This document shows, one piece after another, positions 39,978 to 47,197 of a DNA stretch of 47,197 nt. This DNA comes from Streptomyces sp. A012304 (lineage in GTDB: Bacteria > Actinomycetota > Actinomycetes > Streptomycetales > Streptomycetaceae). The notes beneath the pieces are model-generated. The model was not told the origin of the DNA and searched no databases. It saw only the letters and a list, made by a program, of their open reading frames with translations. The translations under genes were made by a program, and so were the position numbers. The stretch spans positions 163,417-210,613 of the forward strand of contig NZ_BQUN01000200.1 of NCBI RefSeq assembly GCF_026008495.1, in the 5' to 3' direction. Numbering within the stretch: position 1 is the stretch's first letter; the number at the start of each line of letters is the position of its first letter.

Positions 39978-40955
39978 ATGCGAGTGCGTGATTCCGTAGT
40001 CGTGATCACCGGGGCGTCCAGCGGCATCGGGCGGGCCACCGCCCTCGCCTTCGCCGGCAAGGGGTGCGCCGTGGTCCTGGCCGCGCGCCGGGAGGAAGCG
40101 CTGGAGGCGGTCGCGAAGGAGTGCGAACGCCACCGGGGCGCGCGGGCCCTGGTCGTGCCGACGGACGTGACGGACGCCGCAGCCGTCAACGACCTGGCCC
40201 GGCGTGCGCAGGAACGCTTCGGCCGCGTCGACGTCTGGGTCAACGCGGCGGCCGTGACCGTCTTCGGCCCCTTCCAGGAGGTGCCGCTGGAGGACTTCCG
40301 CCGGGTGCTGGACGTCAACGTCATGGGGTACGTGCACGGCGCCCGCGCCGCCCTGCGGGTGATGCGCGAGCAGGACAAGGGCACGCTGGTGAACGTCTCC
40401 TCCGTCGTCGGCGTGGTGAGCCAGCCCTACACCCACGCCTACGGCATGTCGAAGTACGCCGTGCGGGCGCTGAGCGCGAGCCTGCGCCAGGAACTGCTGC
40501 TCGACAAGGCCAAACACATCCATGTGTGCACGGTGCTGCCCGCCACGATCGACACGCCGCTGTTCGAGCACGCGGCCAACTACACGGGACGCAAGCCCGT
40601 CGCCATGCCCCCGGTCTACAGTCCCGAGCGGGTGGCCCGGACCGTCGTGGACCTGGTGCGCGTCCCCCGGCGTGAGGTCGTGGTGGGGCCGATGGGCCGC
40701 TCCATGGTGTTCGAGTCCAGGGTCATGCCCGGCATGGTGGAGCGGATGATGGCCCGGCAGGTGGACCGGACCCACCTGTCCCGCAGCGAATCCGCCCCGG
40801 CCGGCCACGGCAACCTGCACGTGCCGGTGCCCGGCGAGGGCGCCGTGCACGGCGGCTGGGGCGGCCGGCGCCGTACGGCGATGCGCCGGCTGACCACCGC
40901 CACGCTGCTGGCAGGCGCGGTGGCGGGTGCCGCCCGCAAAGCCCGGCCGCACTGA
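39978..40955 (+). CDS. SDR oxidoreductase with C-terminal extension
   Basis: A 325-residue short-chain dehydrogenase. The nucleotide motif is T-G-A-S-S-G-I-G with VVLAARREEALEAV, an Arg pattern favouring NADP, then WVNAAAVTVFG where classical SDRs have N-N-A-G, and active-site residues Ser in NVSSVVG and Tyr-x3-Lys in YGMSKYAV. After the SDR core (about residue 245) come 80 extra residues with ERMMARQVDRTH and a C-terminal Ala-rich segment TATLLAGAVAGAA that could be a weak membrane anchor. This longer type is common beside stress genes in Streptomyces. The ATG at 39978 follows GAAGGGG. The substrate is unknown. Confidence 0.9.
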   Translation: MRVRDSVVVITGASSGIGRATALAFAGKGCAVVLAARREEALEAVAKECERHRGARALVVPTDVTDAAAVNDLARRAQERFGRVDVWVNAAAVTVFGPFQEVPLEDFRRVLDVNVMGYVHGARAALRVMREQDKGTLVNVSSVVGVVSQPYTHAYGMSKYAVRALSASLRQELLLDKAKHIHVCTVLPATIDTPLFEHAANYTGRKPVAMPPVYSPERVARTVVDLVRVPRREVVVGPMGRSMVFESRVMPGMVERMMARQVDRTHLSRSESAPAGHGNLHVPVPGEGAVHGGWGGRRRTAMRRLTTATLLAGAVAGAARKARPH

Positions 40956-40973
40956 GCCGCCGGAGCGCGCACG

Positions 40974-41005
40974 GGCCCGCGCCCGGGCGTACCCGGGCGC
41001 GGGCC
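40974..41005. terminator. Very strong hairpin after the SDR gene
   Basis: GGCCCGCGCCCGGG (40974-40987) and CCCGGGCGCGGGCC (40992-41005) form a perfect 14-bp stem on a CGTA tetraloop, 19 bp past the SDR stop. It should end the SDR transcript and isolate the following operon. Confidence 0.8.
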
Positions 41006-41195
41006 GCGGCGGACGCGGACCGCAGCCCTCTGACCTGCGCTCACTTGAGCCGTCATGGCCTCCGAAGAGCGTCCGGCGTGCTTATTCACGGGCCATCTGG
41101 GAACTCCGAGGTGGACAGATGGCCGCCCCGTGCCTTCGGCGCGGTCGGTCCGGGTCGGGGTCGCCCGAGCGCGCCCGTCACCCCTAGGAGTGGAC

Positions 41196-42389
41196 GTGAC
41201 CGTTCGTATCGGCGTGGAGGAGGAGTTCCACCTCGTGGACATGGAGACCGGCCTGCTGGTGCCACGAGCGGACACGGTCCTGGAGGGGCTGCCCAGACGG
41301 ACCTTCACCACGGAGTTGCAGCAGGCCACCGTGGAATCGAACAGCGGTGTGCACGCGTCCCTGGACGATCTGTACGGCGATCTGACCGCCACCAGGCGCC
41401 AGCTGGACGCGGCCGCCTCCGCACACGGACTGGCCGTGGTCGCCGCGGGGACGGTGCCGCTGGCCCGCACGGCGGCCATCCACCCCACGGCCGGCCTCCG
41501 CTACCGCCACATGGTCGACGAGTACCGGATGGTCGCCGACGAACAGCTCATCTGCGGGGCCCACGTCCACGTGGACGTCCCCGACCGCGACACGGCCGTA
41601 CGGATCATGTGCGCGGTGTCGCCGTGGCTGCACGCCCTGCTCGCCCTGTCGGCGAGCTCCCCGTACTGGCTGGGCGTCGACACCGGCTACGCGAGCTGGC
41701 GGACCATGCTCTGGCAGCGCTGGCCCACCGCGGGACCGATCGGGTGCTACGCCGACGCCGCCGAGTACGACGCGGCCGTGCGGGACCTCATCGACTCGGG
41801 CGTCATCAGCGACGTCGGGATGATCTACTACGACATCCGGCCCTCCGCGCACCAGCAGACCCTGGAACTGCGCATCTGCGACGCCTGCCCGCGCGCCGAG
41901 ACGGTGGTGCTCGTCGCGGGTCTCTTCCGCGCCCTGGTCACCGAAGCCCGGCAACGGCTGGCGGACCCCGGCGTCCGCGCCTGCGAGGGCCGGCACGAGT
42001 GGCTGCGCGCCGCCGCCTGGCGGGCCGCCAGGTCCGGCCTCGAAGGAGCCCTGGTCGATCCCGACACCCACCATGAGGCGTCCGCGGCACACGTCGTGCG
42101 CCGCCTGCTGGCGCGGGTCCGCCCGGCGCTCGAGGCCGCGGGGGACTGGCAGACCGTCCAGGCGCTCACCGAGAAGGCCCTGGCGGACGGCAGCGCCGCC
42201 CATCGCATGCGCCGCACGGCCGCCGAGGCCGACCTGCTGGCCTGCACCGACCTGTTGATCGCCGAGACGCGCGGCGACAGCGTCAGGCGCCGTCGGCCCG
42301 CGCCCGCCCCGGCCGGGAGGATCACACCCGGTGATCTGGGTGTGGGCGACGCCCTCGGCGGCCGGTCGGCGAAGATCCCCAACCCCTGA
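41196..42389 (+). CDS. YbdK-type carboxylate-amine ligase (GCS2 family)
   Basis: A 397-residue member of the glutamate-cysteine ligase 2 family. The start RIGVEEEFHLVDMETGLLVP is the family signature; the acidic E-E-E helps bind ATP and Mg2+. TTELQQATVESNSGVHASL, HVHVDVPDRDTAVRI and QQTLELRICDACPRAETVVLV continue the fold. YbdK proteins join a carboxylate to an amine with ATP, and many have only weak glutamate-cysteine activity. I start at the GTG at 41196 because AGGAG lies 5 bp before it; the frame is open back to 41055. It heads an operon with a 30-residue ORF and an AsnO-like amidotransferase, so it may make the peptide bond of a small glutamine-based product. Confidence 0.9.
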   Translation: MTVRIGVEEEFHLVDMETGLLVPRADTVLEGLPRRTFTTELQQATVESNSGVHASLDDLYGDLTATRRQLDAAASAHGLAVVAAGTVPLARTAAIHPTAGLRYRHMVDEYRMVADEQLICGAHVHVDVPDRDTAVRIMCAVSPWLHALLALSASSPYWLGVDTGYASWRTMLWQRWPTAGPIGCYADAAEYDAAVRDLIDSGVISDVGMIYYDIRPSAHQQTLELRICDACPRAETVVLVAGLFRALVTEARQRLADPGVRACEGRHEWLRAAAWRAARSGLEGALVDPDTHHEASAAHVVRRLLARVRPALEAAGDWQTVQALTEKALADGSAAHRMRRTAAEADLLACTDLLIAETRGDSVRRRRPAPAPAGRITPGDLGVGDALGGRSAKIPNP

Positions 42390-42490
42390 GGCGTGTGAAC
42401 GCCATGCCCGGAGGCCGACGCCGGCGGATCCCGAACGGATCCCACGCCTCCCCTCCGTACCCGTCCCCGCTGCGAAGGAGGACCACAACC

Positions 42491-42583
42491 ATGTCGAACA
42501 GCCCCGACCAGGAGCCGACCGGGAACTCCGCGCACGGCGCGCCTGCCCGGACCGCCGACGCGCACCGGGGAGGTGACGCCTGA
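42491..42583 (+). CDS. 30-residue ORF coupled to the amidotransferase gene
   Basis: A short frame beginning MSNSPDQEPTGNSAHG and ending HRGGDA. Three points suggest it is translated. It has a nearly ideal GAAGGAGG ribosome site (42474-42481) 9 bp before the ATG. It is in an operon, 101 bp after the YbdK-type gene. Its stop overlaps the next ATG as TGATG, so ribosomes leaving it can begin the amidotransferase, which has no strong site of its own. The peptide is very polar, with no Cys, no hydrophobic stretch and no signal. It could be a leader that only sets translation, or a real small product or substrate. I see no known family. Confidence 0.55.
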   Translation: MSNSPDQEPTGNSAHGAPARTADAHRGGDA

Positions 42584-44364
42584 TGTGCGGCCTCAGCGGC
42601 GAGATGCGCTTCGACGGCGGGCGGCCCGACCTCGCGGCGGTGGAGCGCATGAGTCACCGGCTTGCCGCCCGGGGCCCGGACGGCGAGGGCATATGGTCGC
42701 GGGGCGCGGTCGCGCTGGGACACCGGCGCCTGAAGATCATCGACCTCTCCGAGCTGGGCGCTCAGCCGATGACCGACGACCGGCAGGAGATCACCGCCGT
42801 CTTCAACGGTTGCGTCTACAACTACAAGGAACTGCGGGAGGAGCTGCGGGCCCTCGGCCACCGCTTCCGGTCGACCTCCGACACCGAGGTCATCCTGAAG
42901 GCCTACCAGGAGTGGGGCACCGCCTGCGTCGACCACTTCTACGGCATGTTCGCCTTCGCCCTCGTCGAGCACCGGACCGGCCGTCTGATCCTGGCCCGCG
43001 ACCGCCTCGGCATCAAGCCGCTCTATCTGGCGCAGACCCCCGGACGGCTGCGCTTCGCCTCGTCGCTGCCGGCCCTCCTCGCGGGCGGCGACGTCGACAC
43101 CTCGCTGGACCCGGTCGCCGTCCACCAGTACCTCAGCTGGCACGCCACCGTGACCGCACCCCGCACCGTCCTGGCCGGAGTGCGCAAGCTGCCCCCGGCC
43201 ACCGTCCGCGTCGTCGAACCCGACGGCAGCCACCACGAGCACCGCTACTGGCAGCCGTCGTACACGCGCCGCCCCGAGTACGCGGGCATGGGCCCGAGCG
43301 AATGGCGTGACGCCGTGCTCGAGGCGCTGCGCACCGCCGTACGCCGGCGGATGGTCGCCGACGTGCCCGTGGGCGTCCTGCTCTCCGGTGGTCTGGACTC
43401 CAGCCTGATCGTGGCGCTGCTGGCCGACGAGGGACAGCGGGACCTGGCGACCTTCAGCGTGGGCTTCGAGTCGGAAGGCGGCACCGACGGGGACGAGTTC
43501 CCCTACTCCGACCTCGTCGCCCGGGAGTTCGCCACCGACCACCACCGGCTGCTGGTTCCCTCCCAGCGGGTGTCTACCGCGCTCGACGGAGCCGTCGCCG
43601 CGATGAGCGAGCCGATGATCAGCCACGACGTGGTCGCGTTCCATCTGCTGTCCGAGCAGGTGGCGAAGGAGGTGAAGGTCGTCCAGAGCGGGCAGGGGGC
43701 CGACGAGGTGTTCGCCGGCTACCACTGGTATCCGCGACTGGCCTCGGCCGCCCGCGCGCGGGCCGCCGACCGGTACGCCGAGACGTACTTCGACCGGCCG
43801 CACGCCGACCTCGCCGCGATGCTCCAGCCGCACATGCTGCCCACGGACGACGTCTCCGGCCGCTTCGTGCGGGAGCACATGGCGCAGCCGGGCGCCGAGA
43901 CCGCTCTCGACGCGGCGCTGCGGCTGGACACACACATCATGCTCGTGGACGACCCGGTGAAACGGGTCGACAACATGACCATGGCCTGGGGTCTGGAGGC
44001 CCGTGTCCCGTTCCTCGACCACGAGCTGGTGGAACTGGCGGCCGCCTGTCCGCCGGAGCTGAAGCTGGCCGAGGGCGGCAAGGGAGTCCTCAAGGAGGCG
44101 GGCCGCAAACTGCTGCCCCACGAGGTGGTCGACCGCCCCAAGGGCTACTTCCCGGTCCCGGCGATCACCCATATGGCCGGGCCCGTCCTGGACCGGGTGC
44201 GCGAAGCGCTCCGTGCCCCCGAGGCGAGGCGGCGCGGACTCTTCCAGGACTCCTACCTCGCCCGGCTCCTGGCGGCCCCCGACGAACACCGCACCAAGCG
44301 CGGCGCGAACGCGCTGTGGCAAGCGGCTTTGCTGGAGATATGGCTACAGACGCACGGAATATGA
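42583..44364 (+). CDS. N-acetylglutaminylglutamine amidotransferase-like asparagine synthetase
   Basis: A 593-residue class II amidotransferase. Cys2 of MCGLSGEM is the glutaminase nucleophile; RGPDGEG, NGCVYNYKELR and DRLGIKPLY complete the N-terminal domain. The synthetase domain has the PP-loop S-G-G-L-D-S-S (268-274). The C-terminal part with LVDDPVKRVDNMTMAWGLEARVPFLDHELVELA and DRPKGYFPVPAI is characteristic of the enzyme that amidates N-acetylglutaminylglutamine, an osmoprotectant dipeptide. In the known clusters the partners are a GNAT/ATP-grasp synthetase and an M42-type peptidase. Here they are replaced by a YbdK ligase and an S9 peptidase, so the product may be a related but different amide. 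Confidence 0.88.
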   Translation: MCGLSGEMRFDGGRPDLAAVERMSHRLAARGPDGEGIWSRGAVALGHRRLKIIDLSELGAQPMTDDRQEITAVFNGCVYNYKELREELRALGHRFRSTSDTEVILKAYQEWGTACVDHFYGMFAFALVEHRTGRLILARDRLGIKPLYLAQTPGRLRFASSLPALLAGGDVDTSLDPVAVHQYLSWHATVTAPRTVLAGVRKLPPATVRVVEPDGSHHEHRYWQPSYTRRPEYAGMGPSEWRDAVLEALRTAVRRRMVADVPVGVLLSGGLDSSLIVALLADEGQRDLATFSVGFESEGGTDGDEFPYSDLVAREFATDHHRLLVPSQRVSTALDGAVAAMSEPMISHDVVAFHLLSEQVAKEVKVVQSGQGADEVFAGYHWYPRLASAARARAADRYAETYFDRPHADLAAMLQPHMLPTDDVSGRFVREHMAQPGAETALDAALRLDTHIMLVDDPVKRVDNMTMAWGLEARVPFLDHELVELAAACPPELKLAEGGKGVLKEAGRKLLPHEVVDRPKGYFPVPAITHMAGPVLDRVREALRAPEARRRGLFQDSYLARLLAAPDEHRTKRGANALWQAALLEIWLQTHGI

Positions 44365-46592
44365 CCGACCGGTACGTCCCGGACGGGACGGAGGCGCACG
44401 GTACGCGCACGACGGCGGCCGAGCAGCCCACCGTTCCCCACCCGACGCGGAGCCCGAGCCAGGCCCCGCCGGGCGCGGACAGCCGTACCACCCCCTTCGC
44501 CGCCCCCGCCCGGGTCCCGCTGCCGGACGCCTCCGGCCCCCGTGATCCCACGACCCGGCTCACCGCCCACGGCTGCTGGTACCCCTCGGCCGACCCCTCC
44601 GGGGCGCAGGTGGCGTTCATCTGCGACCGCGGCGGCGTGCCCCAGCTGTGGGCGGGGCCCGTCGACGGCGGCGAGGTGCGTCTGCTCGACGCCGGACCGG
44701 ACCCCGTCCGGGAGGTGTCCTGGTCGCCCGACGGGCACTGGATCGCCTACACCACGGCCCCCGGCGGCGGTGAGCACTCGCGGGTGCTGTGCGTGCGCCC
44801 CGACGGCACCGACCGCCACATCCTCGCCGGAGCGGAGCCGGGCACCACGGCCTACCTGGGCTGCTGGGCGCACGACGGATCGGCCGTCGGGGTCACCGTC
44901 GCCGTGCCGACCGCGGCCCACCCCGTGTCCCCGGACATCACGGCCGACGTCCCCGCCGAACCCGCCGGCCGGCCCGGCGGCATCCCGGCCGGCTGGTCCG
45001 GCCGGGACGGCGACGCCGTCCTCCTCGGCGCGGCACCGCTCAGCGCCCCGGGAACCGGCACGCTGCCGCCCTCCCTGACCGCCGACGCCACGGCCCCCCA
45101 CGAACCCCGGACCGCCCCGACGGCCGGCTTCGGCGACGGACTGTCCGCCTACCTGATCGACCCCGACGGACTGGCCGCCCCGGTCCTCCTCGCCACCGAG
45201 ACCGACGCCGCGACGCTGCGCGTGTGCGACATCGGCCGCGACGGCCGGCTCGCGCTGCTGCGCCGGGGACCGCGCGGACGGCGCGAGGCGGTGGTGATCC
45301 GCACCACCGACCGCACCACCACCTGTGTCATGCCGGTGGCCGACGGCGACCCGTGGATCGGGAGGTTCTCCCCCCGGGCGGACACCCTCTGGCTGCGCAG
45401 CGACGCCGACCGGGAGTTCGCCGCGCTCCTCGCCGCCGACCTCGACCCCGCGGGGGAGCCGCGCGCCTGGTCGGTCGCGGCCGAGCGGGAGGGCAGCGGC
45501 CTGGAACTGCTCCAGTTCGCCCTCGACGGCCGTACCGCCCTGCTGGCCTGGAACGTCCGGGGCGCGAGCGAGCTGGAGGTCGTCGACACGTTCCGGCCCG
45601 GCGCGGACGGGCCGCTCATCGGACCACCACGGCCCGTGCCCCTGCCCCACGAAGTCGTCACCCGGATCGTGCCGGCGGGCACGGGGCGCCTCGCCCTGGC
45701 CCTGTCCGGCTCACAACGCCGCCCCGGCGTGTGGTGGCTCCCCGAGGGCGTGTCCCTGCTGCGCACCCCGTGGTCGTCCCGCGACGAGGACGCCGTTCCC
45801 CCGGGCCGCCCGCCCGTACGACCGGTTCCGCTGCGGCTGACCGCACGCGACGGACTGCCCCTGCACGGCTGGTACTACCGTGCGCCGGGGCGCGGCCCGG
45901 CCGAGCCGGCGCCCTGCGTGATCCATCTGCACGGTGGCCCCGAGGAACAGGAACGCCCCGTCTTCAACCCGCTCTACCACGAAATCCTGGGCCGAGGACT
46001 GGACATCTTCGCCCCCGACGTCCGCGGCTCCTCCGGCCACGGACGGTCCTTCGTCGACGCCGACCTGGGCACGGGCCGCTTCGCCGCACTCGACGACGTG
46101 GCCGACTGCGCCGCCCACGCGGTCGTGGCCGGTCCGGCCGATCCGTCCCGGCTCGCCGTGATGGGCCGCTCGTACGGCGGCTACCTCACGTTCGCCTCCC
46201 TGGTCTGGCATCCCGAACTGTTCCGCACCGGGGTGGCGGTCTGCGGCATGTCCGACTTCGCCACGTTCTTCGAGGGCACCGAGCCCTGGATCGCGCAGTC
46301 GGCGGCCCACAAGTACGGCCATCCCGAGCGCGACCGTGAACTGCTGCGTTCCCTGTCACCCATGAGCCGCATCGACGAGCTGCGCGTCCCGGTCCTCGCC
46401 GTCCACGGGGAACACGACACCAACGTCCCGCCGCGCGAGTCCGAGCAGTTCCTCCGGGCGGCCCGCGAGCGCGGCCACACCGCCGAACTGCTCACCCTGC
46501 ACAACGAGGGACACGACTTCCTCCGCGCCGACAACCGGCGGCTCTTCCGCCGCACCGCCGCGGACTGGCTCCAGCGGCACCTGACGGGCTGA
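44361..46592 (+). CDS. S9 family (prolyl oligopeptidase-like) peptidase
   Basis: A protein of 743 residues if it starts at the ATG overlapping the previous stop (ATGA); an ATG at 44340 is also possible. After a disordered, Pro/Thr-rich first 60 residues comes a beta-propeller (WSPDGHWIAY, TAYLGCWAHDGSAVG, DIGRDGRLALL repeats, to about 490). The C-terminal alpha/beta hydrolase has Ser604 in GRSYGGY, Asp686 in GEHDTNVP and His718 in NEGHDF, the full S9 triad. The IHLHGGPEEQERPVFNP stretch forms the oxyanion region. There is no signal peptide, so it cleaves short peptides in the cytoplasm. Coupling to the amidotransferase suggests it processes or degrades the operon's product. Confidence 0.92.
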   Translation: MTDRYVPDGTEAHGTRTTAAEQPTVPHPTRSPSQAPPGADSRTTPFAAPARVPLPDASGPRDPTTRLTAHGCWYPSADPSGAQVAFICDRGGVPQLWAGPVDGGEVRLLDAGPDPVREVSWSPDGHWIAYTTAPGGGEHSRVLCVRPDGTDRHILAGAEPGTTAYLGCWAHDGSAVGVTVAVPTAAHPVSPDITADVPAEPAGRPGGIPAGWSGRDGDAVLLGAAPLSAPGTGTLPPSLTADATAPHEPRTAPTAGFGDGLSAYLIDPDGLAAPVLLATETDAATLRVCDIGRDGRLALLRRGPRGRREAVVIRTTDRTTTCVMPVADGDPWIGRFSPRADTLWLRSDADREFAALLAADLDPAGEPRAWSVAAEREGSGLELLQFALDGRTALLAWNVRGASELEVVDTFRPGADGPLIGPPRPVPLPHEVVTRIVPAGTGRLALALSGSQRRPGVWWLPEGVSLLRTPWSSRDEDAVPPGRPPVRPVPLRLTARDGLPLHGWYYRAPGRGPAEPAPCVIHLHGGPEEQERPVFNPLYHEILGRGLDIFAPDVRGSSGHGRSFVDADLGTGRFAALDDVADCAAHAVVAGPADPSRLAVMGRSYGGYLTFASLVWHPELFRTGVAVCGMSDFATFFEGTEPWIAQSAAHKYGHPERDRELLRSLSPMSRIDELRVPVLAVHGEHDTNVPPRESEQFLRAARERGHTAELLTLHNEGHDFLRADNRRLFRRTAADWLQRHLTG

Positions 46593-46627
46593 CCGCCCCC
46601 CACTAGGTGAGGTGCGGAAGAGGAGCT

Positions 46628-46999
46628 CTAGCGGACGAGCAGGCCTCCCAGGGCGCTGACTCCCGCGGCGGCGGCGAGGACGGCGCAGGCGCCCACGGTG
46701 TGGCGTCTGAGCAGCTCACGACGGAGGACGGCGTACCGGTCCTCGTACTCCCGGCGCAGCTCCGCGGCCCGTTCGGTGGTGGTCCGCAGCATCCGACGGG
46801 TGAGGGCGATCCGCTGTCGGACGTAGTGCCGTGTGACGTCCTCGGCCTGGGCGGTGGTCAGCCAGGGCATCCGCGCACAGAGGTCCTCGGCCTCCCGGCG
46901 CGCCTCGTCGTGGTGGGCGCGGGCGAGGAGGTAGCCCTCGACCGTGTTGGCCAGCGCGTTCCCCTCGTCGTACGAGGCGCGCCGCCGGCCGCGCCTCAC
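46628..46999 (-). CDS. Small tail-anchored hypothetical protein next to ctaD
   Basis: A 123-residue protein I do not recognise. The first 95 residues are charged and helical (NTVEGYLLARAHHDEARREAEDLCARMPWLTTAQAEDVTRHYVRQRI, then RTTTERAAELRREYEDRYAVLRREL, likely coiled coil). The last 25 (TVGACAVLAAAAGVSALGGLLV) form one membrane helix with the N-terminus in the cytoplasm. Its GTG start overlaps the ctaD stop (GTGA), so it is translated with the oxidase subunit. A role in oxidase assembly or membrane attachment is possible, but only from its position. Confidence 0.7.
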   Translation of the reverse strand: MRRGRRRASYDEGNALANTVEGYLLARAHHDEARREAEDLCARMPWLTTAQAEDVTRHYVRQRIALTRRMLRTTTERAAELRREYEDRYAVLRRELLRRHTVGACAVLAAAAGVSALGGLLVR

Positions 47000-47197
47000 A
47001 GCGGCTCACCCCGGTGACTGACGGCGTCCACAGCGTCCCGCCTGCCGCCGTGCACCTGGTACTCCAGCTCCGCCAGCTCCGGATGGTGCAGGTCGAAGGC
47101 GGGGGACTCGGAGCGGATCCGGGGCAGGGTCACGAAGTTGTGGCGGGGCGGCGGACACGAGGTGGCCCACTCCAGCGAGCGACCGTAACCCCAGGGG
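46996..47197 (-). CDS. ctaD: Cytochrome c oxidase subunit I, C-terminal fragment
   Basis: The reading frame enters from the right edge, so only the last 66 residues are present. GRSLEWATSCPPPRHNF is the hallmark of subunit I C-termini (usually T-L-E-W-x-x-x-S-P-P-P-x-H-N-F), followed by LPRIRSESPAFDLHHPEL, typical of actinobacterial CtaD. The full protein is the haem-copper catalytic subunit of the aa3 oxidase in the cytoplasmic membrane; the haem ligands lie outside the window. The stop overlaps the start of the small protein downstream. Confidence 0.92.
   Translation of the reverse strand, partial: PWGYGRSLEWATSCPPPRHNFVTLPRIRSESPAFDLHHPELAELEYQVHGGRRDAVDAVSHRGEPL

Noticed and set aside
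42491..46592. Interpretation of the AsnO-like operon as a lasso peptide cluster
   Set aside because: Lasso clusters need a transglutaminase-like B protein and an ABC exporter; the 30-residue ORF has no leader-core layout, and neither partner is present.

Overview
The window is chromosomal DNA from a high-GC actinomycete, almost certainly a Streptomyces. Third codon positions are mostly G or C. Genes are packed into operons with many ATGA, GTGA and TGATG overlaps. There is a SARP/AfsR-type regulator with an NB-ARC/TPR tail, rare in-frame TTA codons (the bldA type), and a partial aa3 oxidase subunit I gene at the right end. I saw no rRNA, tRNA, CRISPR array, insertion sequence or prophage genes.

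Layout. 1-1924: the end of a PrpF-family isomerase gene and a MatC-type carboxylate carrier. 1990-4693: a four-gene ABC-2 export operon (small membrane protein, winged-helix regulator, ATPase, permease) behind a repeated AGGAAAGT operator. 4840-8541: two divergent regulator/enzyme pairs (WYL regulator with an alpha/beta hydrolase; MmyB-type XRE regulator with an extended SDR). 8638-12942: the SARP gene, divergent from a secreted class C beta-lactamase-like serine hydrolase whose promoter carries three heptamers at 11-bp spacing, as expected of a SARP target. 12943-15566: a probable decayed caspase-like gene followed by an intact unknown protein and a ComEC-like MBL-fold protein, translationally coupled. 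15617-17815: katG.

17964-28577 is a coherent sugar locus. A GntR/FCD regulator and an Rbs-type ABC importer run leftwards. A six-gene catabolic operon runs rightwards and covers mutarotase, dehydrogenase, lactonase, dehydratase, second dehydrogenase and FAH-type hydrolase, which together match the non-phosphorylated L-fucose (or related 6-deoxysugar) pathway. The 834-bp gap between them carries palindromic operator candidates.

28741-33976: a cytochrome P450 remnant, then a sulfur-stress group. It comprises an ArsR-rhodanese fusion regulator divergent from an MBL-rhodanese enzyme plus MFS transporter, and a second MFS gene whose upstream region is an array of about 21 copies of a 13-bp repeat. 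34228-39044: a PatB/MalY aminotransferase, a quinone oxidoreductase with a divergent ArsR-type repressor, a BtrH-like protein and a DUF5701 protein. 39120-46592: a probable stress region with a hemerythrin, an SDR, and an operon of a YbdK-type carboxylate-amine ligase, a 30-residue ORF, an N-acetylglutaminylglutamine amidotransferase-like enzyme and an S9 peptidase. 46628-47197: a small membrane-anchored protein and the 3' end of ctaD, both leftwards.

The best candidates for something new are the YbdK / 30-aa ORF / AsnO-like / S9 operon and the caspase-remnant / unknown / MBL module. The 13-bp array and the SARP-type heptamers are the most striking non-coding structures.
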